From: a filamentous cyanobacterium CCP2 | Lineage (GTDB): Bacteria; Cyanobacteriota; Cyanobacteriia; Elainellales; Elainellaceae | Direction: 5' to 3' | NCBI GenBank assembly: GCA_003003615.1 | Contig: PVWD01000030.1 | Coordinates: forward strand, 1-36,755 | Length of the DNA stretch: 36,755 nucleotides | Shown here: piece after piece, positions 1 through 8,445 of the stretch | Position numbering within the stretch: the stretch's first letter is position 1 | How the letters are laid out: each line of letters begins with the position of its first letter | Notes under the pieces: model-generated | Database searches by the model: none | What the model saw: only the letters and a program-made list of their open reading frames with translations | Told to the model about the DNA's origin: nothing | Made by a program: the position numbers and the translations under genes

Positions 1-529
1 TGCTGATGAGGGGTCGATCGCAAACGTTGGTGGCATCCAACCGGCCACCTAACCCCACTTCGATGACAGCAATATCTACCTGCTGTTGAGCAAAATAGAG
101 CCATGCGGCAGCCGTGACAACTTCAAATTGAGTGGGTGAGGGATGGGCAGGGTCGATCGCCGCCACAACGGTTTGTAAAAGGTCGTGTAGCTCGATCGCT
201 GCAATCTCTTTTTGGTTAATGCAAATCCGTTCGCACCAGCTAATGAGATGAGGTGAAGTATACCGCCCCACACGGTAGCCCGCCTCCGTCAGCACCGATG
301 ACACATAGGCACAAACCGACCCCTTGCCATTACTACCCGCCACATGGACGATCGGCACTTTTTCATGGGGGTTGCCCAATGCCGCCAAAAGCCGCTGAAT
401 GCGCTCTAATCCCAGTTCCACCCCAAAATGCGTGAAGCGATCGAGCAGGGCATCAATTTGGGTGAGGGCCGCCTGATGGGAAGAATGGGAAAAGTTGGAG
501 GGATGGGGATTTGCGTTTGCCGTACTCAT
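1..529 (-). CDS. folC: Bifunctional folylpolyglutamate/dihydrofolate synthase, N-terminal part (runs off window)
   Basis: FolC adds glutamate to dihydropteroate or folate in the cytoplasm, using ATP. The translation from the ATG at 529 shows FolC hallmarks: an RFTHFG-L-LERI stretch near residues 31-43, the P-loop AGSNGKGS at residues 64-71, YTSPHL at 90-95 and GLGGRLDATN at about 159-168. Only about 176 of the usual 400-450 residues are present, because the gene continues beyond base 1. The N-terminal 18 or so residues, rich in Ser and His, look like a non-conserved extension. It is separated from the glycan genes by 321 bases and is not functionally linked to them. Identification is firm; the end of the gene cannot be seen. 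Confidence 0.93.
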   Translation of the reverse strand, partial: MSTANANPHPSNFSHSSHQAALTQIDALLDRFTHFGVELGLERIQRLLAALGNPHEKVPIVHVAGSNGKGSVCAYVSSVLTEAGYRVGRYTSPHLISWCERICINQKEIAAIELHDLLQTVVAAIDPAHPSPTQFEVVTAAAWLYFAQQQVDIAVIEVGLGGRLDATNVCDRPLIS

Positions 530-564
530 TCAAACCAGTGAAGGGTCAATTGCTTCAGCATCTT

Positions 565-585
565 ATCCCATTTTAGATTTAGGAT
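565..585. repeat. Short AT-rich dispersed repeat motif, copy 1
   Basis: The stretch ATTTTAGATTTAGGATTG resembles the one at 22096-22130, which carries two phased units of the same GATTTTAGATTTTGG theme. Both lie in spacers just upstream of genes. Motifs of this sort are scattered through many cyanobacterial genomes. With two copies here, it is a resemblance rather than a proven repeat family. Confidence 0.4.
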
Positions 586-644
586 TGTGCCGCCTTGCGG
601 TTGGCTGAACAACGTCATCGCTTTACAGTATTTTTACGCAAACT

Positions 645-660
645 CCTAACGGCCGTTAGG
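645..660. promoter_or_regulatory. Perfect 16-bp palindrome upstream of folC, possible operator
   Basis: CCTAACGG followed directly by CCGTTAGG forms a perfect dyad without a loop, 116 bases upstream of the folC start codon. A dyad of this size is typical of a dimeric repressor or activator site. No regulator is known for it, so the function is inferred only from symmetry and position. Confidence 0.35.
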
Positions 661-820
661 TGACAGACGGGAACCTGGTTCCTTATGCTAAAGGTGTTAT
701 GTCTAGAGCTAAATGGTTACGTACTATGACCTAAAAGCTGACTGCAAAAGTCGGCACAGAGCGGCCCTACAAATGGGCAAAGTTAGTAAGCGCATTGAAC
801 GGGCAAAATATATCAAAACC

Positions 821-867
821 ATTCGATCGATTGCGATGCACAGTAGATGCTTACGAATCGATCGAAT
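821..867 (-). terminator. Hairpin with 12-bp perfect arms straddling the acetyltransferase stop codon
   Basis: The arms ATTCGATCGATT (821-832) and AATCGATCGAAT (856-867) are perfect complements separated by 23 bases. One arm encodes the last codons of the acetyltransferase and the other lies just past its TAA. Reading the minus strand, the hairpin is followed by a short GGTTTTGATATATTTT tract, so it may terminate the 10.6-0.85 kb operon. The U-tract is poor and each arm holds HIP1-like CGATCG, which is common in this genome, so an alternative is chance pairing of two such sites. Confidence 0.4.
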
Positions 868-1450
868 TTTGCATTACTTCAACAGATGAAACAGCTTCTT
901 TAATTTGGCGCGGTTTGATCGGCTGGGCCGGGTTGCCCGCATAAATCATCATTGGTTTCAACGATCGTCCTGCTACGCTTCCTAACCCCAACACGGCTCC
1001 CTTACCAATGGTGACACCTGGCCCAACCACCGATCGGGCTGCTAACCAACTACCCGTTTCCACATGAATGGATGCAGTGATCAGCTTGAAATGTGGATGG
1101 CTCCAGTTATGGTTTCCCGTGCAGAGGTAGACTCCTTGGGAAATGCAAACGTGGCTTTCAATCATGACCATTGCTAAATTATCAATCCAGGCATCTTCTC
1201 CAATCCAAACATAATCGCCAACGGCCAATCGCCAAGGAAACTTGACCCGTACCCCAGGCTTAATTCGCACCCCTTGTCCGATCGTTGCGCCAAATCGACG
1301 GAGTAGCCAAACCTTCAACCCCGACATGGGCAACCAATAACTTTGTGTTAAAGGGGAGCCAATGAAGTACCACAGCAGTTGTTTCCAGTAGGGTGCTCCA
1401 GGTGTGTAGTTCGTGGGAGTGTAGCGATCGAGTTGCATTAATTGGGTCAT
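851..1450 (-). CDS. WcaF-like hexapeptide-repeat O-acetyltransferase
   Basis: A 199-residue protein of the left-handed beta-helix acyltransferase superfamily, closest in pattern to WcaF of colanic acid synthesis. It probably moves an acetyl group from acetyl-CoA to a sugar of the growing glycan at the cytoplasmic membrane face. Visible signs are the WcaF-type N-terminus ending in RRFGATIG, the imperfect hexapeptide rungs (IGQGVRIKPGVRV, IGEDAWIDN, IESHVCISQGVYL, VGPGVTIGKGAVLGLGSV), the GNHNW motif with the likely catalytic histidine, and the terminal YAGNPAQPIK typical of sugar O-acetyltransferases. It follows the membrane glycosyltransferase gene by 18 bases, so the two are probably co-transcribed. 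It is last in its operon before the folC spacer. The exact acceptor sugar is unknown. Confidence 0.88.
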   Translation of the reverse strand: MTQLMQLDRYTPTNYTPGAPYWKQLLWYFIGSPLTQSYWLPMSGLKVWLLRRFGATIGQGVRIKPGVRVKFPWRLAVGDYVWIGEDAWIDNLAMVMIESHVCISQGVYLCTGNHNWSHPHFKLITASIHVETGSWLAARSVVGPGVTIGKGAVLGLGSVAGRSLKPMMIYAGNPAQPIKPRQIKEAVSSVEVMQNSIDS

Positions 1451-1468
1451 GGAAATTATCGCCTAGCT

Positions 1469-2650
1469 CTAAAAAAATTCAGCAGCCTCCTTTATCTTTC
1501 TTTCTCGCAAAAGCAGATAGATCAGGCTAGATACCCAAATAATGGACTGGGCAATTTGTACGATCGCAAAATCAGTTAGCTTTGCCGGAATCCATAGGGA
1601 TGTGCCCACCAAGGACAACATCAATAAATCTGCTCTTTTGGAGGAGCGAAAGAACAGAATGAGTAGAGCTGCTAATAAAAAAATCAGCATCACATTGTCA
1701 TACACTCGATGATAAACAACAAGCCTGCCAATGACAGAAGCAATGGCAAATAACACAAGAACGGAGTGATTTCTAAATACTTGAAGTACTGCCATACCTA
1801 CGAAAAAGCTAACAATGCCTAAAGCGAGTGTTGCAATTTGAGGATTAACTCCTAAATCTTCAAGCATTGACACAGCCGTGTAACCACCACTTCCAAAGTA
1901 GTAGATTTGCCTGTAGGTTCCACCAAAAACGCTAATTAGGTCAACACGCGTCAGACTGGTAATCATTAGAGAAGCCAGAATGAGGTAAGTGAAGAGTGAT
2001 ATGACAGCCTTATATTTATTTTTAATTAGCAAAGGTAAAAGGAAAAAAACAGAAATATTAGGCTTGCCCATCGCCAATCCAAGCATCAAACCTGCCCAAA
2101 TTTTTTGTCGGTTAAACAACCAGTAAAACCCAATTAAAAAAGCATTAATAACAATACCGTATTGACCTAATCCTAATGTAGTCGCATGACTACTCATGGC
2201 TAAACAGGCAGCCATTGAAAAAAGAGCTTTATTTCTGCCATAGGGCTGACCCAGTTGATATGAGAAGACTGCCAGAACTCCCAGCGAAATGATATTGAGA
2301 AATGCCTGATAGACACGCATTGCTTCCCAACTGAAATTCGGGAAGATTATAAATCCTGAAAAGAAGGCCCAGGCAGGATATCCGCCAGATTCAATATGGC
2401 CAATTTCTGGAACATAGTTATAGTCAAATTGTTCTAAATAGTAGGGATATAACCCTCGATAAATGTATTGCTGTTCTTGCCATCGCAAAAACAAATCTCC
2501 AGCCCCATTATCAGCAAAGAGAAGGAAATAAAACCCTCTACCGAAATAGGCGATCGACAAAGCAAACAATAGGAGAGCGGCAAAAAACCAAACATCCTGT
2601 TGTTGGAATTTGTGTTCTTGCTTGGGCGCGGGGGCTGGTAGCTTGACCAT
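1469..2650 (-). CDS. Membrane glycosyltransferase, GT87-like (DUF2029)
   Basis: A polytopic inner-membrane protein of about 393 residues with roughly ten hydrophobic segments. It resembles the GT87 (DUF2029) group of GT-C enzymes, which use polyprenyl-phosphate sugars on the outer face of the membrane. After the first transmembrane helix comes NGAGDLFLRWQ with an acidic residue in the loop where GT-C enzymes place their catalytic Asp, and LGQYGIVINAFLIG follows in the middle, a pattern common in GT87. I start it at the ATG at 2650, which has GAG eight bases upstream; a GTG three codons earlier (2659) is possible. It is separated from the upstream methyltransferase by about 210 bases and sits just before the acetyltransferase. 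Family assignment is moderate; the sugar moved is unknown. Confidence 0.72.
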   Translation of the reverse strand: MVKLPAPAPKQEHKFQQQDVWFFAALLLFALSIAYFGRGFYFLLFADNGAGDLFLRWQEQQYIYRGLYPYYLEQFDYNYVPEIGHIESGGYPAWAFFSGFIIFPNFSWEAMRVYQAFLNIISLGVLAVFSYQLGQPYGRNKALFSMAACLAMSSHATTLGLGQYGIVINAFLIGFYWLFNRQKIWAGLMLGLAMGKPNISVFFLLPLLIKNKYKAVISLFTYLILASLMITSLTRVDLISVFGGTYRQIYYFGSGGYTAVSMLEDLGVNPQIATLALGIVSFFVGMAVLQVFRNHSVLVLFAIASVIGRLVVYHRVYDNVMLIFLLAALLILFFRSSKRADLLMLSLVGTSLWIPAKLTDFAIVQIAQSIIWVSSLIYLLLRERKIKEAAEFF

Positions 2651-2862
2651 GAATATCACTCAAAGATGAAGTTTTAAAGAGAAACAAACCGGAGTCAGCG
2701 GCACAACCGAAAAGATTTACGTAACTCATCTCTGAAACAGGGGAACGCTGTGAAGTTTCCTGCCTTTCCGTATGGAGAGGATGAAAGAAAAAATTTAATA
2801 AGCTCAATTAGCTATCAATACAACACGCGATGGCTGCATTTAAATTAAGTTCAAATAGAAGG

Positions 2863-3504
2863 TTAAAGCCGTTTAATCGCCACATCACAATACATATAGT
2901 GTGCTAGAGAAAGGTAGACGATCTCCCAATCTTCTTCAAGACAAAGTTCATTTACAGCCTGGATAATACCATACCGCATACATTCAACAGGAGACCAATA
3001 AGTATAGTCATTCAAAACTAAATATCCTTCTCGCTTTATCTTTTGCTTTGCCACTTCTATATCACGTTTAACTCCTTCATAAGAATGATCGCCATCGATA
3101 TAAATGAAGTCAAAGTATTCATCAGGAAAATCTTGCATGACGATCGACGAATTTCCCTCATGCAAAGTTATAATGCCTGAGTTGATTTCCGATCGAAACT
3201 TTTCGTTAATAGAAAAGCTATGTAAGTCGAGATCAATCAAATGAAGCTTATGCGGACGGCAAATATCCAAAATCGATCTGGAAAATTTTCCGGTCTGCAC
3301 ACCTATCTCAGCGGCAATTCCTCCAACTCTCATTCTTGCCAGAATTGCTTCCCGATAGGGTAATAAACGACAATTCTCAAGATGCCTTTCTGTGAGCATC
3401 GGCACAGTAGGTAATTGGATGCAGCCAAATTGATCCTTGTATTGTTCCATTTGGCTTAACCATGCGATTCGTGCTTTTTCCAAGCTTTGGTCAATATTTT
3501 CCAT
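2863..3504 (-). CDS. Class I SAM-dependent methyltransferase (Methyltransf_24-like)
   Basis: A 213-residue soluble protein with a Rossmann-type S-adenosylmethionine site. The glycine-rich motif AEIGVQTGKFS lies at residues 65-75, an acidic strand end (LIDLDLH) at about 89-95, and IDGDHSYEGV at 136-145, the signature of the Methyltransf_24 group found in many polysaccharide clusters. It follows the ATPase gene wzt by 57 bases. In ABC-exported glycans a methyl group often caps the chain end and is read by the C-terminal domain of Wzt, so this enzyme is a candidate chain-capping or sugar O-methyltransferase. That role is inferred from position only. The fold is clear; the substrate is not. Confidence 0.82.
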   Translation of the reverse strand: MENIDQSLEKARIAWLSQMEQYKDQFGCIQLPTVPMLTERHLENCRLLPYREAILARMRVGGIAAEIGVQTGKFSRSILDICRPHKLHLIDLDLHSFSINEKFRSEINSGIITLHEGNSSIVMQDFPDEYFDFIYIDGDHSYEGVKRDIEVAKQKIKREGYLVLNDYTYWSPVECMRYGIIQAVNELCLEEDWEIVYLSLAHYMYCDVAIKRL

Positions 3505-3561
3505 TTTTATTCTGCAGGTAATATTTCTTTTTTCTCGTAATCGATTACTATATCCGGCTAT

Positions 3562-4797
3562 TTAAGAAATGAGATGTGTGCCATTCATTTCCCATTTGTG
3601 AGGGGGATGGAGAATACTGCTATCAGATGTAGGTTGAACAAACAAGGAGTAGACATGCCAATGATAGTCATAGGCATAAGCCCAACTTCTCTCATGTATT
3701 CCCACATCTACAAAATAAACTCCACCACTCAGATCCAACCGATCGAGGGACAAAGTTACTCTTCCATTTCTGTGAATTTCTGGCAAATGAACTCCTGCAT
3801 TTACAGTATTAGTCTCAAAACAAACTTGCCCATCTTCTCGGCTAATCGCAACGCTAAAGATAGGAGATTGAATGAGTTGATTGGTGCAGTAATCAATCTC
3901 AATTTTTAGAAATGTGCCACTATGAATAATGTCCGAGGGCAATAAACGAACATCTGTAATTTCAACTTCTAAAGAACCAAATCGATTTCGGTTGACCTCT
4001 AGCTCAATACCCGATCGCGTTGTTTGAGGAGGTCTTACTGGCGTTCGTCGCAACGTTTCTGTATGCATCTCGCTTTTGTATTGACCCGCGATAACTTTTG
4101 GATCTCCATAGGCAGCAACTCGTCCCTGTTTTAGCCAAAGGGCCCGATCGCACAGTTTTTCCACTTGACTGGCATCATGGGAAATTAAGACGATCGCACA
4201 ACCATTTTGCTTGAGTTCAGCAATCCGATTCAGGCATTTGGTTTGAAACGCCAAATCTCCAACGGATAAAAACTCATCGACTAACAACACATTTGGATTT
4301 GTGTGAACTGCAACCGAAAATGCTAAGCGCATCTGCATTCCGGTGCTGTAGGTGCGAACTGGATTATCAATAAATGGTTCTAGCTCAGCAAATGCCACAA
4401 TCTGATCAAACCGTCTTGCCACTTCACGGCGGGTCAGTCCAGCCACGATCGCGGTGACAAAGACATTCTCTCGTCCGGTGAGATCGCCATGAAAGCCAGC
4501 CCCTAAATCGAGCAGTGCCCCAATTCTGCCACTCACCCGAACTTGCCCTTCATCCGGTTGTCCAACTCCTCCAACTAACTGTAACAGGGTAGATTTACCC
4601 GCTCCATTGTGACCTATAACCCCAAGCATTTCCCCCGAAGCAACAGTAAAGTCAATGTGACGCAGTGCCCAGAATTGTTCCTTGGGCTGCATTTTTCGTA
4701 AGCCAGACAGCGCTGCTTCCATGATGGTGACAGGCTTCTCAGCGTGATAGCGATTAAAAAATTTGCCAAGGTTATGCACAACGATTGCATCACCCAT
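3562..4797 (-). CDS. wzt: Polysaccharide ABC exporter ATPase, Wzt type with C-terminal glycan-binding domain
   Basis: The ATP-hydrolysing subunit of an ABC-2 exporter that carries a lipid-linked glycan across the inner membrane. In 411 residues it shows Walker A GHNGAGKS at 62-69, the family-typical GRIGALLDLGAGFH at about 90-103, signature YSTGMQMRL at 150-158, Walker B LLVDE at 171-175 and switch histidine 207. After residue 240 a separate domain of about 165 residues, rich in beta strands, matches the placement of the Wzt C-terminal domain, which in known systems recognises the modified chain end. Its ATG follows the permease stop directly (TAGATG), so the two are translationally coupled. 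Identification is firm; the C-domain ligand is unknown. Confidence 0.93.
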   Translation of the reverse strand: MGDAIVVHNLGKFFNRYHAEKPVTIMEAALSGLRKMQPKEQFWALRHIDFTVASGEMLGVIGHNGAGKSTLLQLVGGVGQPDEGQVRVSGRIGALLDLGAGFHGDLTGRENVFVTAIVAGLTRREVARRFDQIVAFAELEPFIDNPVRTYSTGMQMRLAFSVAVHTNPNVLLVDEFLSVGDLAFQTKCLNRIAELKQNGCAIVLISHDASQVEKLCDRALWLKQGRVAAYGDPKVIAGQYKSEMHTETLRRTPVRPPQTTRSGIELEVNRNRFGSLEVEITDVRLLPSDIIHSGTFLKIEIDYCTNQLIQSPIFSVAISREDGQVCFETNTVNAGVHLPEIHRNGRVTLSLDRLDLSGGVYFVDVGIHERSWAYAYDYHWHVYSLFVQPTSDSSILHPPHKWEMNGTHLIS

Positions 4798-5598
4798 CTA
4801 CAACTCCTCCACAAAACGATGGCTCTGCCGTTGAAAAACTTTTATCCCGATTGGTAAAACCACTAGCGTTCCCATTGCAATCCAGAACAGCGCAAACCAG
4901 TTAGGTTGAACACCGTCAATTAAAATTGCTCGGTAGGCTGAAACGAAATGCACTATCGGATTAGCAAAATATAAAGTTTGATAAGTGGATGGAATATTGC
5001 CAATGGCATAGAAGATTGGTGTTATGTAAAACAGCAATTGCAGAAGAACACCAAGAGTATGCTGTGTATCTCGAAAGGTGACGTTCAGTGCAGCAAAAAA
5101 GTAGGACAAGCTGACTGTAAATGCGAATTGAATAATCTGTAGAACGGGCAGAAATAGAATTACAGATTGTAGTTGAACTCCATCAATTAAAAGAAAAATA
5201 ATGAGGACGGGTAAAGCAAAAGTAAAGTGAACTAAACCAGTGGATACGGTTACGATAGGCAAAATAGCATTAGGAAATCCAGGTTGCCGAATCAAAGCAC
5301 GATTGCCAATGATAGCTCCTGCTGATTGGAACAGTGAACTTTGAAACCAAGTCCAAACGAGCAAACCTGTAAAAACAAACGAAGAATACTGAGGAACGTC
5401 GATCGGCAAAATCACCTGAAATACAAAGACAAACACGGCAAGCTGTAACAGCGGATTGATCAACGTCCAGGCTACTCCTAGAAACGATCGCTTGTAGAGC
5501 AGCTTCATTTCACGAGAAACTAATTCACGCAGGAGATCATAGAGGTAGACCCACTGCCGCTTAAATGGAGAAAATTGCTTTTTTCGGCTGGTCAGCAT
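4798..5598 (-). CDS. wzm: Polysaccharide ABC exporter permease, Wzm type (ABC-2)
   Basis: A 266-residue inner-membrane protein with about six hydrophobic segments, the usual length and form of Wzm/KpsM/TagG permeases. The N-terminal amphipathic stretch LLRELVSREMKLLYKRSFLG is typical of the cytoplasmic interface helix that contacts the ATPase, and ALNVTFRDTQH followed by the ITPIFYAI segment is characteristic of ABC-2 exporters. It pairs with the next gene, wzt, without a spacer, and follows the double glycosyltransferase gene by 9 bases. Together the pair would export a finished glycan to the periplasm. Confidence is high for the family. Confidence 0.93.
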   Translation of the reverse strand: MLTSRKKQFSPFKRQWVYLYDLLRELVSREMKLLYKRSFLGVAWTLINPLLQLAVFVFVFQVILPIDVPQYSSFVFTGLLVWTWFQSSLFQSAGAIIGNRALIRQPGFPNAILPIVTVSTGLVHFTFALPVLIIFLLIDGVQLQSVILFLPVLQIIQFAFTVSLSYFFAALNVTFRDTQHTLGVLLQLLFYITPIFYAIGNIPSTYQTLYFANPIVHFVSAYRAILIDGVQPNWFALFWIAMGTLVVLPIGIKVFQRQSHRFVEEL

Positions 5599-5607
5599 TG
5601 TCTTCGT

Positions 5608-8313
5608 TTAAATTTCCTGCAAACTATTAGCTACTGTTGAGTGAATCACATCGGAAGAAGACACTTCTTGTAACAGTGCCTCAGATACAGTTGGACGTTG
5701 ATGAACAGGAATATAGGGTGTGCTGCGTCCTAAACGCTTCACTCGTTGATGGGATAGCCAAAGTGACCAAAATCCCGCCAGATTTCCGGCAATCTCAACC
5801 AGGATTAGTGGAATAGGATGAGTACTACGGTGCTCTAGTCGCTCTTTGATGCGTCGCACATGCCAACCCGGCATGTCAATCAGCATATTTGGAATAACCC
5901 GAAAATCACGATCCCGTAGCAGCGTTGTTAAATGATAGGAAACAATTCCTTTACTGTAATTATAAAGTTGTCGTCTGAGAGCTGGCATAGTGCGACGATG
6001 CGTATGCCAAAGAAATGCTTTAGGTTCGTATACGATGGTGTAACCCGATTTAAGTACTTTATAAAAGATGTAAATATCTTCTCCCACACCTGAGGGCATT
6101 CCCGGACCGAGGGCCTCATCCATCAACCCAATCTCAGGATGACTGAAGATCGTAGAGCGGAACGCCGCATTTGCTGTTCCTCCCAATAACCAAACAGGAA
6201 CAACGTAACGTGAGGGTGAGCGTTCAAACCAATCACTGTTCGCTTCAAATCGGTTAAACCCTCGATTTAAGCCGCCGTCGCCATATTGTTCAAACAGACA
6301 TTGTGAAGAGGTTTCTAATTCTAATGGTAGAACATTACCCGTCACCACCATAACATCGTTCCGCGTAAAGGGTGCAATGAGTTTTTCTAACCAATCAGAT
6401 GGCACCGTTACATCATCATCGACTGTGGCTATAATCTCCCCTTTAGCTTGAACAAAACCAGCATTTCGAGCATAAGCTACTCCTTGTCGAGGCTCACTTA
6501 CCAGCTTAACGCTTGGAAATTCTGAAACAACAGGTGGTGTTAGCCCAGAGTCAGGATGATTGTCAACTACAATAATCTCGACCTTCCGCAGCGATTTTTG
6601 AGATGTCAAGCAACGTAAACAGTTTCGTAAATTATCAGGACGATCATAGCTTCCTACCACAATTGATACTGGTACATCAGTTGGCAATGTAGCAGGTTTT
6701 TCACTATCTTTAGAGTGTTGAAGTCGTTGCTTTAGAGAAGCAATTGCTTCAGCCCAGCGGATATCTTTGTTATGACCAAACTCTGCTTCTAGTAAGCCTA
6801 GACCCACCGAAGCAACAATTGCCTCAACCAAGCGCTCGACACTGACAATTTGGCAGTCGTTGTAAATATCTACACTACCCAAGGGAATCCCCTTCCAAGT
6901 CACAAAAATCCGAACGCTAGTATAGTCTGTGACATCCGTCAGAGCAGAGAGGGGTTGTGATGCTTCAACAGTGCGCACTGCCACTGCACCGGGAATTTTG
7001 GGAGCAGACTTCAAAACAATAGGTTTTGCTGGCACAACAGGCAGTGGTTGCGATCCGTGAGTTTCTGCAATTTCATTCGCTATTTTGCAAGCTTTTTGGT
7101 AGCGAGTTAACCCAATCAAGCAACCCCACATTTCGGCCCATATCAAATCACGAGGAAAGCGCGATGGACTCATTAAAGAGTTTATTAAACGACGCAAATG
7201 CCATGACCATATCCAGGACAACCCAAGCCGCAAAACGCAAAGTCGTTCATCTGGATAGGCCATTGCAGTACGGACAAAGTAGGAGTAGACACTACCGTTA
7301 TTGGTCAATTGCGTCCGCAGTTTTTGGTAATCACGACGATGGCGGTGCCAAACCATTGCACTAGGTTCGTAAACGAGCGTATAGCCTTCCTTAATTACTC
7401 GAAAGAACATTTCTAAATCACCAGCACCATTTGTGACAGTACCCACATCTAGAGCAGGATCAAAGCCATCAATCTGATCGAAGACACAACGACGATAAGC
7501 CATATTTGCACCTGTTCCCAACCCTACAGCCGCAACTAACCACCAAGGCATTTTGTCACCCTGACATACTCGATACCACTTACGCTCAAATCCCTTACCA
7601 AAACCATCTTTCATTTCAAAAAGGATTTGAGCCTCTGTTTCAAGTTCATAAGGCACAATCAAGCCAGTGACAGCCATGACTTCTGGATTTTCAGCGAAAA
7701 CTTTGGCTAATGCCTTCACCCATCCCCGATCGACCACTACATCATCATCGGTGTACGCAATGATTTCACCATAGGCTTCAATATTGGCTCGATTTCGTGC
7801 CCAATCTAAACCCGGACGAGGTTCACGGACATAGCGAACCTGTGGATATTGGGTTTGTACTAGCTGTTGGGTTGCATCATCACTGGGCGCATTATCGACA
7901 ACCAGCAAATCTAAATGAGGATAATCCAGTTGAACGATCGCATCTAGACATCTGGCTAAATCATCCGTTCGATCGCGGGTGCAAACTGCAACAGTGACAA
8001 GGGGTAAGGGTTCAGGGCATGGCGGCGGTGGCACATCCAGCAGGTTTTCAATTGTAAATTCCTCTGGACGTTGAGGAGAGGCCAATCCATTTTTAATCAG
8101 CTCATGAATGATTTTCCAGCTATGCTCTTCCAGGATGAGCTTACTGAGAGTTTGAGCAGAACAATACCCATTTGTAATTGGGGCTTTGACATAGCCGATC
8201 GGCACACCATGTAAGCGTACTAACCCCTGTAACCCCATGTAGCCTTCTAAGCCTTTGATTGTCTGAATGGGGCGGCTCAGTTCAACGTCAATGACTTTAA
8301 TTGGATAGAGCAT
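5608..8313 (-). CDS. Double GT2 glycosyltransferase with internally duplicated accessory and catalytic units
   Basis: A 901-residue protein with two GT-A (GT2-type) domains. The first spans about residues 104-330 (VTVAVCTRDR; nucleotide-binding TDDD at 188-191; GAGDLEMFFR near 296-305). The second spans about 546-780 (VSIVVGSYDR; VDDD at 631-634; GVGEDIYIFYK near 742-752). Each is preceded by a similar accessory stretch (VRLHGVPIGYV at 32-42, VRIFVTWKGIPLGSV at 467-481), so the entire accessory-plus-catalytic unit seems duplicated. Both copies keep the Asp-rich metal site and the late acidic motif, so both may be active, perhaps adding two different sugars or alternating linkages. It ends 9 bases before wzm and likely feeds the ABC exporter. 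Substrates cannot be told. Confidence 0.88.
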   Translation of the reverse strand: MLYPIKVIDVELSRPIQTIKGLEGYMGLQGLVRLHGVPIGYVKAPITNGYCSAQTLSKLILEEHSWKIIHELIKNGLASPQRPEEFTIENLLDVPPPPCPEPLPLVTVAVCTRDRTDDLARCLDAIVQLDYPHLDLLVVDNAPSDDATQQLVQTQYPQVRYVREPRPGLDWARNRANIEAYGEIIAYTDDDVVVDRGWVKALAKVFAENPEVMAVTGLIVPYELETEAQILFEMKDGFGKGFERKWYRVCQGDKMPWWLVAAVGLGTGANMAYRRCVFDQIDGFDPALDVGTVTNGAGDLEMFFRVIKEGYTLVYEPSAMVWHRHRRDYQKLRTQLTNNGSVYSYFVRTAMAYPDERLCVLRLGLSWIWSWHLRRLINSLMSPSRFPRDLIWAEMWGCLIGLTRYQKACKIANEIAETHGSQPLPVVPAKPIVLKSAPKIPGAVAVRTVEASQPLSALTDVTDYTSVRIFVTWKGIPLGSVDIYNDCQIVSVERLVEAIVASVGLGLLEAEFGHNKDIRWAEAIASLKQRLQHSKDSEKPATLPTDVPVSIVVGSYDRPDNLRNCLRCLTSQKSLRKVEIIVVDNHPDSGLTPPVVSEFPSVKLVSEPRQGVAYARNAGFVQAKGEIIATVDDDVTVPSDWLEKLIAPFTRNDVMVVTGNVLPLELETSSQCLFEQYGDGGLNRGFNRFEANSDWFERSPSRYVVPVWLLGGTANAAFRSTIFSHPEIGLMDEALGPGMPSGVGEDIYIFYKVLKSGYTIVYEPKAFLWHTHRRTMPALRRQLYNYSKGIVSYHLTTLLRDRDFRVIPNMLIDMPGWHVRRIKERLEHRSTHPIPLILVEIAGNLAGFWSLWLSHQRVKRLGRSTPYIPVHQRPTVSEALLQEVSSSDVIHSTVANSLQEI

Positions 8314-8445
8314 AGAACGAATTCTTACAATTTGAGGAGTTGAAGCAGGCGGAGAAAAAGGAGAGAGACAAGTTTTCTAACTCAAGCGATCGGCTTAAAA
8401 GTAATTTTTCAGCAATTAACAATCGCTATCCTTGAGCCTCAATAT

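Larger units (their letters stand above)
530..850. other. Intergenic region between folC and the acetyltransferase gene
   Basis: This 321-base spacer holds no convincing gene. It contains a perfect 16-bp palindrome at 645-660, one arm of a 12-bp inverted repeat at 821-832 and a short AT-rich repeat-like motif near 565-585. The folC promoter probably lies here, but no pair of -35 and -10 boxes stands out. Confidence 0.6.

Noticed and set aside
2538-2807. Minus-strand open frame of 89 codons across the start of the GT87-like gene
   Set aside because: It overlaps the N-terminal coding part of the membrane enzyme in another frame, lacks domain features and has a Ser/Thr/Pro-rich random look.
7026-7364. 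Plus-strand open frame of 112 codons inside the double GT2 gene
   Set aside because: It is antisense to clear GT2 coding sequence with conserved catalytic motifs and has no recognisable domain.
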